Translations under genes and position numbers: made by a program
In this document: positions 33,113 through 41,982 of the stretch, one piece after another
Position numbering within the stretch: position 1 is the first letter of the stretch
Layout: every line of letters begins with the position of its first letter
DNA from: Solirubrobacter pauli
GTDB lineage: Bacteria > Actinomycetota > Thermoleophilia > Solirubrobacterales > Solirubrobacteraceae
Reading direction: 5' to 3'
Length of the DNA stretch: 64,000 nucleotides
Assembly: GCF_003633755.1 (NCBI RefSeq)
Contig: NZ_RBIL01000002.1
Coordinates: forward strand, 2,232,001 to 2,296,000
Notes under the pieces: model-generated
Databases searched by the model: none
The model's input: only the letters and a program-made list of their open reading frames with translations
Told to the model about the DNA's origin: nothing

Positions 33113-34486
33113 TCAGAGCGCCTGCACCTCGGTGAGGATGTCGGCCACCGAGGACTTCGCGTCGCCGAACAGCATCGCGGTCTTCGGGTCGTAGAAGAGC
33201 GGGTTGTCGATGCCGGCGAAGCCGCTGGACATCGAGCGCTTGAGCACGATCACCGACGCCGACTTGTCGACGTCGAGGATCGGCATCCCGTAGATCGGCG
33301 AGCCGGATTCCGTGCGCGCGGCCGGGTTCGTGACGTCGTTCGCGCCGATCACCAAGGAGACGTCCGTGCGGGCGAACTCGCCGTTGATGTCGTCCATCTC
33401 CTTCAGCCGGTCGTACGGGACGTCGGCCTCGGCGAGGAGGACGTTCATGTGGCCGGGCATGCGGCCCGCCACCGGGTGGATGGCGTAGAGCACCTCGACG
33501 CCGCGCTTCTCGAGCTCGGTGGCGAGGTCGGCGACCGCGCGCTGGGCCTGGGCGACCGCCATGCCGTAGCCCGGCACGACGACGACCAGCCGGGCGTAGG
33601 AGAGCTGGATCGCGACGTCGGCGGCGCTCGTCGAACGCGCCGTGCCCCCGCCCCCCGCAGCGGCCAGCGCGCTGGTCGCCCCCGTTCCCACACCGGCGAA
33701 GAACACGTTCGCGATCGAGCGGTTCATCGCGTCCGCCATCTGCTTGGTCAGGATCGAGCCCGACGCACCGACCAGCATGCCCGCGACGATCAGCGCCGTG
33801 TTGTCGAGCGCGATGCCCGCGGCGGCGGCGGACAGGCCCGTGAAGGCGTTCAGCGTGCTGATGACGACCGGCATGTCGGCGCCGCCGATCGGCACCACCG
33901 CGAGCACGCCGAGCGCCCCGGCGCTCAACAGGATCAGCCAGAACAGCAGCTCGGACTCGCTCCCGGCCGCGATCACCACGGCCAGCGCGACCGCGATCAG
34001 CAGCAGCGCGCCGTTGACCGCCGGCGGCGTGCGGATCGAGCCCTTCATCAGCTCCTGCAGCTTGAGGAAGGCGACGTTGGAACCCCAGAACGAGATCGAG
34101 CCGACGATCGCCGCGAACAGCAGCGGGATCAGCGCGTCCAGCGGCAACTCGACGTCCGCGGCGCGGAACTCGACGACCGCGATCAGCGCCACCGCGCCGC
34201 CGCCGACGCCGTTGAACAGCGCCACCATCTGCGGCATCGCGGTCATCTTCACGCTGCGCGCGGCGGGCACGCCGACCGCGACGCCGATCGCCACGCCGAT
34301 CACGATCAGCAGCCAGTCGCCGACGCCGGGTTGCGCGAGCGTCGCCCCGACCGCGATCGCCATGCCGACGGCCGCGATCTGGTTGCCGCGCACCGCCGTC
34401 CGCGGTCCCCGCAGCATCCGCAGGCCGACGATGAACAGGCTGAAGGCGACGATGTAGAGCAGGCTGATGACGTCAGCGCGGCTCAT
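33113..34486 (-). CDS. pntB: NAD(P) transhydrogenase subunit beta
   Basis: 457 residues. The N-terminal half has about eight or nine membrane helices (proton channel, domain II). The C-terminal NADP(H)-binding domain III carries VVPGYGMAVAQAQ, YAIHPVAGRMPGHMNVLLAEA, IGANDVTNPAAR and IYGMPILDVDKS. Couples proton entry to hydride transfer from NADH to NADP+. It overlaps pntAB by 14 bases at the end of the pntAA-pntAB-pntB operon. Confidence 0.96.
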   Translation of the reverse strand: MSRADVISLLYIVAFSLFIVGLRMLRGPRTAVRGNQIAAVGMAIAVGATLAQPGVGDWLLIVIGVAIGVAVGVPAARSVKMTAMPQMVALFNGVGGGAVALIAVVEFRAADVELPLDALIPLLFAAIVGSISFWGSNVAFLKLQELMKGSIRTPPAVNGALLLIAVALAVVIAAGSESELLFWLILLSAGALGVLAVVPIGGADMPVVISTLNAFTGLSAAAAGIALDNTALIVAGMLVGASGSILTKQMADAMNRSIANVFFAGVGTGATSALAAAGGGGTARSTSAADVAIQLSYARLVVVVPGYGMAVAQAQRAVADLATELEKRGVEVLYAIHPVAGRMPGHMNVLLAEADVPYDRLKEMDDINGEFARTDVSLVIGANDVTNPAARTESGSPIYGMPILDVDKSASVIVLKRSMSSGFAGIDNPLFYDPKTAMLFGDAKSSVADILTEVQAL

Positions 34487-34765
34487 CGGGCTTCTTTCCC
34501 TTGAACATCCCGAGCATCCGGTCCGTCACGAGGAAGCCGCCGATCACGTTGATCGTGCCGAACGCGATCGCGACCACGAGCAGGACGTCGTTGAGCACGC
34601 CGTCGACGTGCCCGATCAGGATCAGCCCGCCCAGCACGACGATGCCGTGGATCGCGTTGGTGCCGCTCATCAGCGGCGTGTGCAGCGTGTTCGGGACCTT
34701 CGAGATCACCTCGAAGCCGACGAACGCCGCCAGCACGAGGATCGCCAGCTCGGTCAGCAGGTCCA

Positions 34766-34766
<1 letters not shown>
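34473..34766 (-). CDS. pntAB: NAD(P) transhydrogenase subunit alpha part 2
   Basis: 97 residues, three membrane helices (TELAILVLAAFVGFEVISKVP; HGIVVLGGLILIG; VLLVVAIAFGTINVIGGFLVTDRML), with NTLHTPLMSGTNAIHGI typical of the split alpha-2 subunit. ATG 34766 overlaps the pntAA stop. Needed for the membrane part of the proton-pumping transhydrogenase. Confidence 0.95.
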
Positions 34767-35833
<1,067 letters not shown>

Positions 35834-35857
35834 CCTGGTGCGGAAACCTACATGACC

Positions 35858-36775
35858 CTACGGACCTGAGACGGGCAACGGGACGCCGCGGCCCGCTTCG
35901 ATCGCCAGCGCGAAGTGGAAGCGCAGCTGGTCCTCGGTCAGCGCGGCGGCCGCCGCGGCCACGCCGACGTCGTCCGTGCCGCTGATGATCCAGGTCGGCC
36001 GCTGCTCGAGGAACGTCGTCGCGGCGACCAGGCCGGAACCCGGCCCGAGCGTCTTCTCGACCTCGCCGTCGGCGTCGAGCAGCTGCAGCTGGTCGCCGGC
36101 GGCGTTCGGCTTGGCGAACACGCCGGACACCTGCGGCCCCTTCTCGAGCTCGCGCGCCGCGATGTCCTTGCGCAGCTCCTTCCAGGTGCCCACGAGCACC
36201 CGCAGGACCTGGCCGGGCGAGGACTCGAGGTTCGAGCGCGTGAGCCCGCGCACGCCGGCCTGCTTCAGCCGCTCCTCGACCTCGTCGCACGAGCGGTCCT
36301 CGGGCGCCATGCAGACGAGCCGGATCGGGTACTTCTTGCCGTCGATGCCGCCGGTGAACGGCTGCGGGAACGAGCCGACGACCGCCTGCACCTTCGAGCC
36401 GGTGACGTGGTGGTCGTACCAGATGCGGTCGTTCTTGTAGAGCTTGCGGTCGGCTGCGCCGTCCAGGGCGGCGATGCCGTTCACGTACGGGAACCACTGG
36501 ACGGGCTTGCCGTCCTCCATGCCGCTGGAGAGGCCGTCGACCTCGTCCACGGTCGCGCCGGTCGCCCGCACCTCGAACTGCGAGCGCTCGAGCACGTCGA
36601 GCACCGTGTCCGCGTCGGAGGCCGTCTGGCCACGCGTGGGCGCCAGACGCGTCTCCCCGAAGTCCTGGGACACGGTGACCGTCACCCGGCCGCCCGTGGG
36701 GACCTCGGCCTTGGAACCGCAACCGGCGGCGAGCAGCGCCAGCACGGCGGCGAGAAGGACGGGGGCGTGTTTCAT
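35858..36775 (-). CDS. DUF4430 (transcobalamin-like) lipoprotein
   Basis: 305 residues. Lipoprotein signal VLLAAVLALLAAGC with lipobox AAGC. The first domain has TVLDVLERSQFEVRATGATVDEVDG and GKPVQWFPYVNGIAALDGAADRKLYKNDRIWYDHH, the DUF4430 pattern related to the C-terminal beta domain of intrinsic factor/transcobalamin. A second domain of about 170 residues follows. Divergent from a cobalamin adenosyltransferase gene with only 30 bases between starts, suggesting a link to corrinoid binding; this is inferred. ATG 36775 begins the signal peptide. Confidence 0.75.
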   Translation of the reverse strand: MKHAPVLLAAVLALLAAGCGSKAEVPTGGRVTVTVSQDFGETRLAPTRGQTASDADTVLDVLERSQFEVRATGATVDEVDGLSSGMEDGKPVQWFPYVNGIAALDGAADRKLYKNDRIWYDHHVTGSKVQAVVGSFPQPFTGGIDGKKYPIRLVCMAPEDRSCDEVEERLKQAGVRGLTRSNLESSPGQVLRVLVGTWKELRKDIAARELEKGPQVSGVFAKPNAAGDQLQLLDADGEVEKTLGPGSGLVAATTFLEQRPTWIISGTDDVGVAAAAAALTEDQLRFHFALAIEAGRGVPLPVSGP

Positions 36776-36805
36776 CGGCAGAGTGGTATACGACAGTCGT
36801 AGGCG

Positions 36806-37369
36806 ATGACGGTAAATCTGACACGCATCTACACCCGTCTCGGAGACGGCGGCGAGACGCATCTCGGCGATATGAGCCGCGTCCCGAAGACCGATCCGCG
36901 GATCGAGGCCTACGGCACCGTGGACGAGCTCAACGCCCAGCTCGGCGTGACGCTCGCCGCCGGCGGGCTGCCTGCACCCTACGAGGCCTGGCTAAAGCGC
37001 ATCCAGAACGACCTGTTCGACGTGGGTGCGGACATCTCGGTCCCGGAGGGCGGCCCGCGCGAGCGGCTGCGCGTGATCCCCGAGCAGACGGCGTGGCTGG
37101 AGACCGCCTGCGACGAGGCCAACGCCCAGCTGCCGGCGCTGAAGTCGTTCGTGCTGCCCGGCGGGACGCTCGCGGCGGCCCAGCTGCACGTGTGCCGCAC
37201 GGTCTGCCGCCGCGCGGAGCGCCGCGTGCTGGCGTGCGGCGACGCGGTGAACGCCGAGACGGTCCGCTACCTGAACCGGCTCAGCGACCTGCTGTTCATC
37301 CTCTCGCGCGGTGTGAACCTGTCGGCGGGCGCCGACGAGCCGCTGTGGGAGCCGGGACGCTACCGCTGA
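36806..37369 (+). CDS. Cob(I)alamin adenosyltransferase, PduO type
   Basis: 187 residues, helical bundle. Transfers adenosyl from ATP to cob(I)alamin to make coenzyme B12. Motifs: IYTRLGDGGETHLGD (ATP loop), RIEAYGTVDELNAQLG, KSFVLPGG and CRRAERRVLACG with NRLSDLLFILSR. The ATG at 36806 is preceded by a TATACG -10 that overlaps the divergent promoter of the DUF4430 gene. The 3' end overlaps the convergent PAP2 gene by 74 bases. Confidence 0.95.
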   Translation: MTVNLTRIYTRLGDGGETHLGDMSRVPKTDPRIEAYGTVDELNAQLGVTLAAGGLPAPYEAWLKRIQNDLFDVGADISVPEGGPRERLRVIPEQTAWLETACDEANAQLPALKSFVLPGGTLAAAQLHVCRTVCRRAERRVLACGDAVNAETVRYLNRLSDLLFILSRGVNLSAGADEPLWEPGRYR

Positions 37370-38120
37370 GCACGAGCGCGGCCGCGGCGATCGCCACCGC
37401 GCCGAGCACCCACGTGGTGTTCGCGAGCGCGTAGTCGACCGCGGCGGCCGGGCGCGGGAGCACGACCAGCGCGGCGGCGCCGAGCAGCAGCACGCCGGCC
37501 CACGCCGACGCCTTCAGGTTCGGCGCGCGCAGCTCGGCGCGCAACGGGATCACCGCCAAGCAGGCCCAGAACGTCGCCACCAGCAGGCCACCGACGATGT
37601 CGCTCGGGTAGTGCCAGCCGAGCATCATGATCGAGAACGTCGTGACCACGGTCAGCACGCCGCCGAGCGTGGCGGCGAGCGCACGCACCCGCGGCGGGGC
37701 GATGATGACCAGCGCGAGCGCGAAGCTCATGACCGCGGTGGTGTGCCCGCTCGGATAGGCCTCCGGACCCATGAAGTGGTCCGGCGGGTAGTCGCGCTGG
37801 ATGGCCAGCAGCGGCTTGAGCACCTGCGTGGTGACGTTGGCGGCGAGCATCGCCCCCACGGCGAGCAGCCCGGCCTTGGTGCGGCCGAGCAGGAACGCCG
37901 CGGCGAGGATCCCGAGCACCATCACCGCGAACGGCGCCGGGTCGAACAGCCGCACGACGTCGTCGCCGACCGCCGCGCCGGGCAGCGTGTCGAGGCCCAT
38001 GAAGCCCTCCAGCACGCGCAGGTCGGCCGCGCGCAGCTCGGGCACGTGCACGAACCCGACGTAGGCGGCCACGAAGGCGACGGCGCACCAGGCCGAGAGG
38101 AGGAGCGGACGACGGGACAT
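37296..38120 (-). CDS. PAP2-family membrane phosphatase
   Basis: 274 residues, about six helices. PAP2 active-site motifs: KPLLAIQRDYP (motif 1, without the usual Pro after Arg), AYPSGHTTAVMSFA (motif 2) and SIMMLGWHYPSDIVGG (motif 3). Such enzymes dephosphorylate lipid phosphates at the outer membrane face. The tail after the last helix is Arg/Pro-rich and overlaps the PduO gene antisense. ATG 38120, with a TAAGTT -10 nine bases upstream, 12 bases after the MerR-like gene. Confidence 0.88.
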   Translation of the reverse strand: MSRRPLLLSAWCAVAFVAAYVGFVHVPELRAADLRVLEGFMGLDTLPGAAVGDDVVRLFDPAPFAVMVLGILAAAFLLGRTKAGLLAVGAMLAANVTTQVLKPLLAIQRDYPPDHFMGPEAYPSGHTTAVMSFALALVIIAPPRVRALAATLGGVLTVVTTFSIMMLGWHYPSDIVGGLLVATFWACLAVIPLRAELRAPNLKASAWAGVLLLGAAALVVLPRPAAAVDYALANTTWVLGAVAIAAAALVLSGSVPAPTAARRRPPTGSHRARG

Positions 38121-38132
38121 GCCTGAAGGAAC

Positions 38133-38540
38133 TTACCCGGCCCGCCTAAGGCGAAGACGAACGTCCTCGAGCGGTGGCGGCGCGACCATGCGCTGCCACC
38201 CGCGCGGGGTGAGCGCGTAGGCGCCGTCGTCCTCGCGCAGGACGATCTTCGGCCGCCGTCCGCCCTCGGCCGTGGCGAGCCGCGCCTCGCTCAGCGGCCA
38301 GTCGCCGTAGTCGCCCAGGTGCGCGACCGCCCGCCGGACCATCGGCCGCGACACGCCCCGGTCCAGCAGCGCCTTCACCATCAGCGCCTCGACGGCGTCC
38401 TCGAAGGCGTAGACGTGCGGGTCCCCCGTCGACCGGGACGCGCGGATGTACCCCCAGCGCGCCCACTGGCCGATCGTGGTGCCGGAGACGCCGGCGAGCT
38501 CACCTACCGCTCCGGCGAGGAGCTCGCCGTGGGTCTTCAT
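38133..38540 (-). CDS. MerR-like HTH regulator
   Basis: 135 residues. The N-terminal helix-turn-helix GELAGVSGTTIGQWARWGYIRAS and AFEDAVEALMVKALLDRGVSRPMVRRAVAHL follow the MerR winged-helix pattern. The C-terminal part is short and lacks an effector domain. It starts three bases after the response regulator stop, so it is in the HK-RR operon with the PAP2 gene. Confidence 0.8.
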   Translation of the reverse strand: MKTHGELLAGAVGELAGVSGTTIGQWARWGYIRASRSTGDPHVYAFEDAVEALMVKALLDRGVSRPMVRRAVAHLGDYGDWPLSEARLATAEGGRRPKIVLREDDGAYALTPRGWQRMVAPPPLEDVRLRLRRAG

Positions 38541-38543
38541 CGC

Positions 38544-39188
38544 TCACTCGGGTGAGTTGTCGAGCAGCCTCACTGCGGCGTCGCGGTCCGGCACGCGCAA
38601 CTTGCGCAGGATGGCGGCGACGTGCGAGCGCACCGTGGCCGGTGACACGACGAGCGTCCGCGCGATCTGCGCGGTCGTCATCTTGCGGCGCATCAGCTCG
38701 AGCACCTCCCACTCGCGGGACGTGAGCCGCGGCTCGCCCTCCCGTGCGGGCATCAGCGCGCGGCGCCGCGGCGCGCGGTCGCGGAACTCCTCGACGAGCC
38801 GGGTGACGAGCGTGACCGGCAGCGCGGCCTCGCCGTTCATGACGTCCTTGAGCGACTGCGGGAGCCGCTCGGTCTCGGTGTCCTTGAGCAGGTAGCCGGC
38901 GGCGCCCGCCCGCAGGGCCGCGAAGACGTGGCTGTCGTCCCGTGAGATCGTCAGCATCACCACGCGCGTGGACGGCAGGCGTGCGGTGATCTCCCACGCG
39001 GCGGCCAGCCCGCTGCCCGGCATGTTGACGTCCAGCAGCGCCAGGTCCGGTTGCTCGCGCAGCGCGGCGTCCACCGCGCCCGGGGCATCCTCCGCCGTGG
39101 CGATGATCTCGAACCCGCCGTCCGACCCCAGCGCCGCCGCGATGTCCTCACGCGTCGGGCCGTGATCGTCGGCGACCAGTACTCGCAC
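38544..39188 (-). CDS. NarL/FixJ response regulator
   Basis: 214 residues. Receiver with ADD (6-8), phospho-acceptor Asp53 in LLDVNMPG, VVMLT and LLKD. LuxR HTH: RLTSREWEVLELMRRKMTTAQIARTLVVSPATVRSHVAAILRKL. It is five bases downstream of the histidine kinase 39194-40522, its likely partner. Confidence 0.93.
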   Translation of the reverse strand: MRVLVADDHGPTREDIAAALGSDGGFEIIATAEDAPGAVDAALREQPDLALLDVNMPGSGLAAAWEITARLPSTRVVMLTISRDDSHVFAALRAGAAGYLLKDTETERLPQSLKDVMNGEAALPVTLVTRLVEEFRDRAPRRRALMPAREGEPRLTSREWEVLELMRRKMTTAQIARTLVVSPATVRSHVAAILRKLRVPDRDAAVRLLDNSPE

Positions 39189-39193
39189 GGGCT

Positions 39194-40522
39194 CTATGGC
39201 AGCACCACTTGCACGAGGGTACCGGCGCCACGGACGGACTCGAGGCTGAACTGCCCGCCCACCAGCTCCGCGCGCTCGCGCATCGCGATCAGGCCGTAGC
39301 CCGCGACGCCGAGGCCGCTGTTGGCGCCGTCACGGAAGCCGCTGCCGTCGTCGATGATCCGCACGGCCAGGGGCGTGCCGGTGACGTCGACCCGCACGTG
39401 GCGGGCACCGCCGTGGTGCGCGGCGTTGCGCGTCGCCTCGGAGATGATCCGCACCAGCTCGGCGCGGACCTCGGCGGAGACGTCGGCCGCACGCGCGTTG
39501 ACCTGGACCTCGAGGCCGCACTCGGTCGCCAGGCGCGCCGCGAGACGCTCCAGGGCGACGTCCAGCGGCTCCTGCGCCGGCGGGACGAGTGCCTCGATCG
39601 CGCGGCGGGAGTCCTCCAGCGCGCGGTCGGCGGCGCCGAGGATCTCCAGGCCGTCGGCGGACTCGCCGAGGCGACCGGCGCGACGGCGGATGAACGCGAG
39701 CTCCTGCGCGACGCCGTCGTGCAGCTCGCGGGCGAGCCGACGGCGCTCGAGTGCCACGGCCGCCTCGGAACGGGCGCGCAGCCGGGCACGGAGCTCGCCG
39801 AGCACGCCGACGAACAGCGCGGCCCAGGCGAGGATCCGCAGCACGTCGCCGAGGTGCACGTTCTGGGCGCCGATCGGTGGGAAGAGCGCGTAGTCGAGCT
39901 TCGCGAAGCCGCCGAGCACGACGGCCACCGCGATCCAGCGCAGCAGCGGCTCGTTGCGGCGGTTGGCGCGCCGGTTGAGGCCGAGCGCGGCGACCACGAG
40001 CGTCGCGGCGATCAGGACCTGGATCGGCACCCGGCCCGCCCCGGGGGCGGCGCCGGCGAAGAGCGCGGTGGCGGCGAAGACGGCGGCCGCGATCAGCGCT
40101 CCGGGCAGCAGGATCGTCCGTGCCCGTACGCGTAAGCGGCCGGTCGGCGCGAACGCCGCGATCGCGAGCAGCACGGTGCCCGCGAGGTTGCCGCCCATGG
40201 CGTAGCGCGCCTCGTCGCGTGACCACTCACCGGCGACGATCAGCCCGGCCACGCCGAGCGAGGTCACGGCCAGGACGACCAATCCCAGCGTCAACCACAG
40301 ATGATCGGCGCGGGAGCGCAGCCCGCATTGGCGCACCAGCAGTGCGACCGTCGTGACCGCCAGCAGCGAGCCACCAGTTTCGAGTGCCACCCGTAAGCCA
40401 GGCGCCTCGAACGACATACGCAGCCAGGGGACGGCCACGACCGCAAGCGACACCGCTGCGGCACCCACCGCAGCCAGCGACACCGTAGGAAGCGCCGGCC
40501 TCCGAGCCGGTCCATGCTCCAT
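39194..40522 (-). CDS. Membrane sensor histidine kinase, NarL class
   Basis: 442 residues from ATG 40522. About seven membrane helices (residues 12-250, a 7TM-like input region) precede HisKA_3 with ERRRLARELHDGVAQELAFI (phospho-acceptor His) and a HATPase with SEATRNAAHHGGA, IDDGSGF and GYGLIAMRERA. The start was chosen because GGAGGGTGGAACAA lies directly before ATG 40522; the longer frame is a shadow. It heads the operon HK-RR-MerR-PAP2. Confidence 0.9.
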   Translation of the reverse strand: MEHGPARRPALPTVSLAAVGAAAVSLAVVAVPWLRMSFEAPGLRVALETGGSLLAVTTVALLVRQCGLRSRADHLWLTLGLVVLAVTSLGVAGLIVAGEWSRDEARYAMGGNLAGTVLLAIAAFAPTGRLRVRARTILLPGALIAAAVFAATALFAGAAPGAGRVPIQVLIAATLVVAALGLNRRANRRNEPLLRWIAVAVVLGGFAKLDYALFPPIGAQNVHLGDVLRILAWAALFVGVLGELRARLRARSEAAVALERRRLARELHDGVAQELAFIRRRAGRLGESADGLEILGAADRALEDSRRAIEALVPPAQEPLDVALERLAARLATECGLEVQVNARAADVSAEVRAELVRIISEATRNAAHHGGARHVRVDVTGTPLAVRIIDDGSGFRDGANSGLGVAGYGLIAMRERAELVGGQFSLESVRGAGTLVQVVLP

Positions 40523-40821
40523 TTGTTCCACCCTCCGAACCTCCGAACCCGGCGGGTGTTGTACCTGAACGGCCAAACCTTGCGCAAGCCCTCCAAGAGC
40601 ATCCGGCGCACTCAGGGGTTCGCTCCCGCTCCAAAATCCATCTTTCCTGTTTCCGGTTTTTCGCACTGGGAGGCCGAATCCAGCTATTCGTTTGGCGAGT
40701 GACGGAATCGGCGCGCGGCCGTCAGTACATACGTCCAGTCTTGGAACGTAAGGGGTCTCGAGGTCGTATAAGGCACCGTTCGCCCGATGTCGGCGGCTCG
40801 CCTCAGGTCGAGACTGCAGGC
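40523..40821. other. 299-bp divergent intergenic region, relatively AT-rich
   Basis: Lower GC than its surroundings. It holds an imperfect direct repeat CCGAACCTCCGAACCC on the kinase side, and on the plus strand a TATAAG hexamer near 40767 that could serve the ParB-like gene. No convincing gene or small RNA was seen. Confidence 0.4.
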
Positions 40822-41229
40822 ATGTTCAAGACCGGCGGAGCCCTCATCGACGCGGAGACCGCGTTCACCCGAGCCCGCCGCGGTGCACGCCTTCGGCGCC
40901 TGCGCCGCGCCCGGGTCCAGCTGCCCGTGTACTCGACGCCGCACGTCGTACCCGCCCGCGGCGGCATCCGCGAGATCCCGCTCGAGTGCATCCACGGGAC
41001 GCTCGAGCCGAGCCGCGCGACCCAGTTCGACGCGGCGTTCGCCCCGGTCCGCGCGTCGGCCCGGCGGCGCTGGGAGCGTGTGTGGATCGCCGAGGAGCGT
41101 GGCGTGATGCTCCCGCCGATCTCGGTCGTGCCGGTCGCGGGCGGCTACGCCGTGCGTGACGGGCACCACCGGGTGTCGGTCGCGCGGGCGCGCGGCGCCG
41201 TCGCGATCGACGCCGCCGTCGGCTATTGA
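40822..41229 (+). CDS. ParB-like nuclease-fold protein
   Basis: 135 residues. FKTGGALIDAETAFTRARRGARL then IREIPLECIHGTLE ... RWERVWIAEERGVMLPPISVVPVAGGYAVRDGHHRVSVARARGAVAI is the ParB-like domain, with the (V)RDGHHRVSVAR loop. Stand-alone proteins of this type are common in actinobacteria; the role is not known. ATG 40822 is six bases after GAGACT; a longer frame from 40699 is possible but poorly composed. Confidence 0.75.
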   Translation: MFKTGGALIDAETAFTRARRGARLRRLRRARVQLPVYSTPHVVPARGGIREIPLECIHGTLEPSRATQFDAAFAPVRASARRRWERVWIAEERGVMLPPISVVPVAGGYAVRDGHHRVSVARARGAVAIDAAVGY

Positions 41230-41235
41230 GCCGCG

Positions 41236-41247
41236 TACGCTTGCCGC
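41236..41247 (+). promoter_or_regulatory. Leaderless -10 promoter, response regulator
   Basis: TACGCT at 41236-41241, six bases, GTG 41248. Confidence 0.65.
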
Positions 41248-41907
41248 GTGCTGAAGGTGTTCGTGGCCGAAGACGAAGCGCTGGTCCGTGGCGGCCTGGT
41301 CGCCCTGCTCGAGCTCGAGGCCGACATGGAGCTCGCCGGTGAGGCGTCCGACGGGGCCGCCGCGGTCGAGGGCGTGCTGCGCACGCACCCCGACGTCGTC
41401 CTGATGGACGTCCGGATGCCGGCGCTCGACGGGATCGAGGCGACCAAGCGGATCCTGGCCGCGGGCTCGAAGGCGCGGATCGTCATGGTCACCACCTTCG
41501 ACCAGGACGAGTACGTCTACCGCGCGCTGCAGGCCGGCGCGAGCGGCTTCCTGCTGAAGGCGCTGGCGCCCGAGCGGCTGGCGGCGGCGATCCGCACGAT
41601 CGCGTCCGGCGAGTCCGTGCTCGACCCGGCGCTCACGCGCCGGCTGATCGAGGAGTACCTCGTGCGCCCGGAGCCGGACGCGCGGCTCGCCGCCCGGCTG
41701 GAAGACCTGACCGACCGCGAGCGTGAGGTCTGGCTGCTGCTCGCCGAGGGCAAGTCCAACGCGGAGATGGGCCGTGACCTGTTCCTGAGCGACGCGACCG
41801 TCAAGTCCCACGTGACGCGGCTGCTGAGCAAGCTCGGCGTGCGCAGCCGGGTCGGCGCGGTCGTGCTCGCCTACGAGAGCGGCCTCGTGCGGCCCGGCCG
41901 GCGCTGA
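41248..41907 (+). CDS. NarL/FixJ response regulator (paralogue A)
   Basis: 219 residues. Receiver with Asp54 in LMDVRMPALDG, VTTF and LLKAL; LuxR HTH LTDREREVWLLLAEGKSNAEMGRDLFLSDATVKSHVTRLL. It is closely similar over its whole length to the regulator at 54582-55253. The GTG is fixed by TACGCT-N6. The partner is probably the double-unit kinase at 41983. Confidence 0.93.
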   Translation: MLKVFVAEDEALVRGGLVALLELEADMELAGEASDGAAAVEGVLRTHPDVVLMDVRMPALDGIEATKRILAAGSKARIVMVTTFDQDEYVYRALQAGASGFLLKALAPERLAAAIRTIASGESVLDPALTRRLIEEYLVRPEPDARLAARLEDLTDREREVWLLLAEGKSNAEMGRDLFLSDATVKSHVTRLLSKLGVRSRVGAVVLAYESGLVRPGRR

Positions 41908-41929
41908 TCGCACCGATCGTCGGGGCGCG

Positions 41930-41949
41930 CCACACCTTTCGGTGGATGT
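41930..41949 (+). promoter_or_regulatory. GGTGGATGT promoter/operator element, copy 1
   Basis: CCACACC, four bases, GGTGGATGT. GGATGT is 19 bases before CACGCT (41969-41974), which is 8 bases before the kinase ATG 41983. 16 of 20 positions match the copy at 54037-54056 (opposite strand). Confidence 0.55.
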
Positions 41950-41982
41950 GCGCGTGCGCCGCAGGCGGCACGCTGGGCGGCG

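Noticed and set aside
36776-36805. Cobalamin riboswitch between the DUF4430 and PduO-type genes
   Set aside because: The gap is only 30 bases, far too short, and no B12-box-like sequence is visible.
40699-40821. Upstream in-frame extension of the ParB-like gene
   Set aside because: The 41 extra residues are Arg/Ser-rich without similarity to the family, and the usual family N-terminus begins at ATG 40822.
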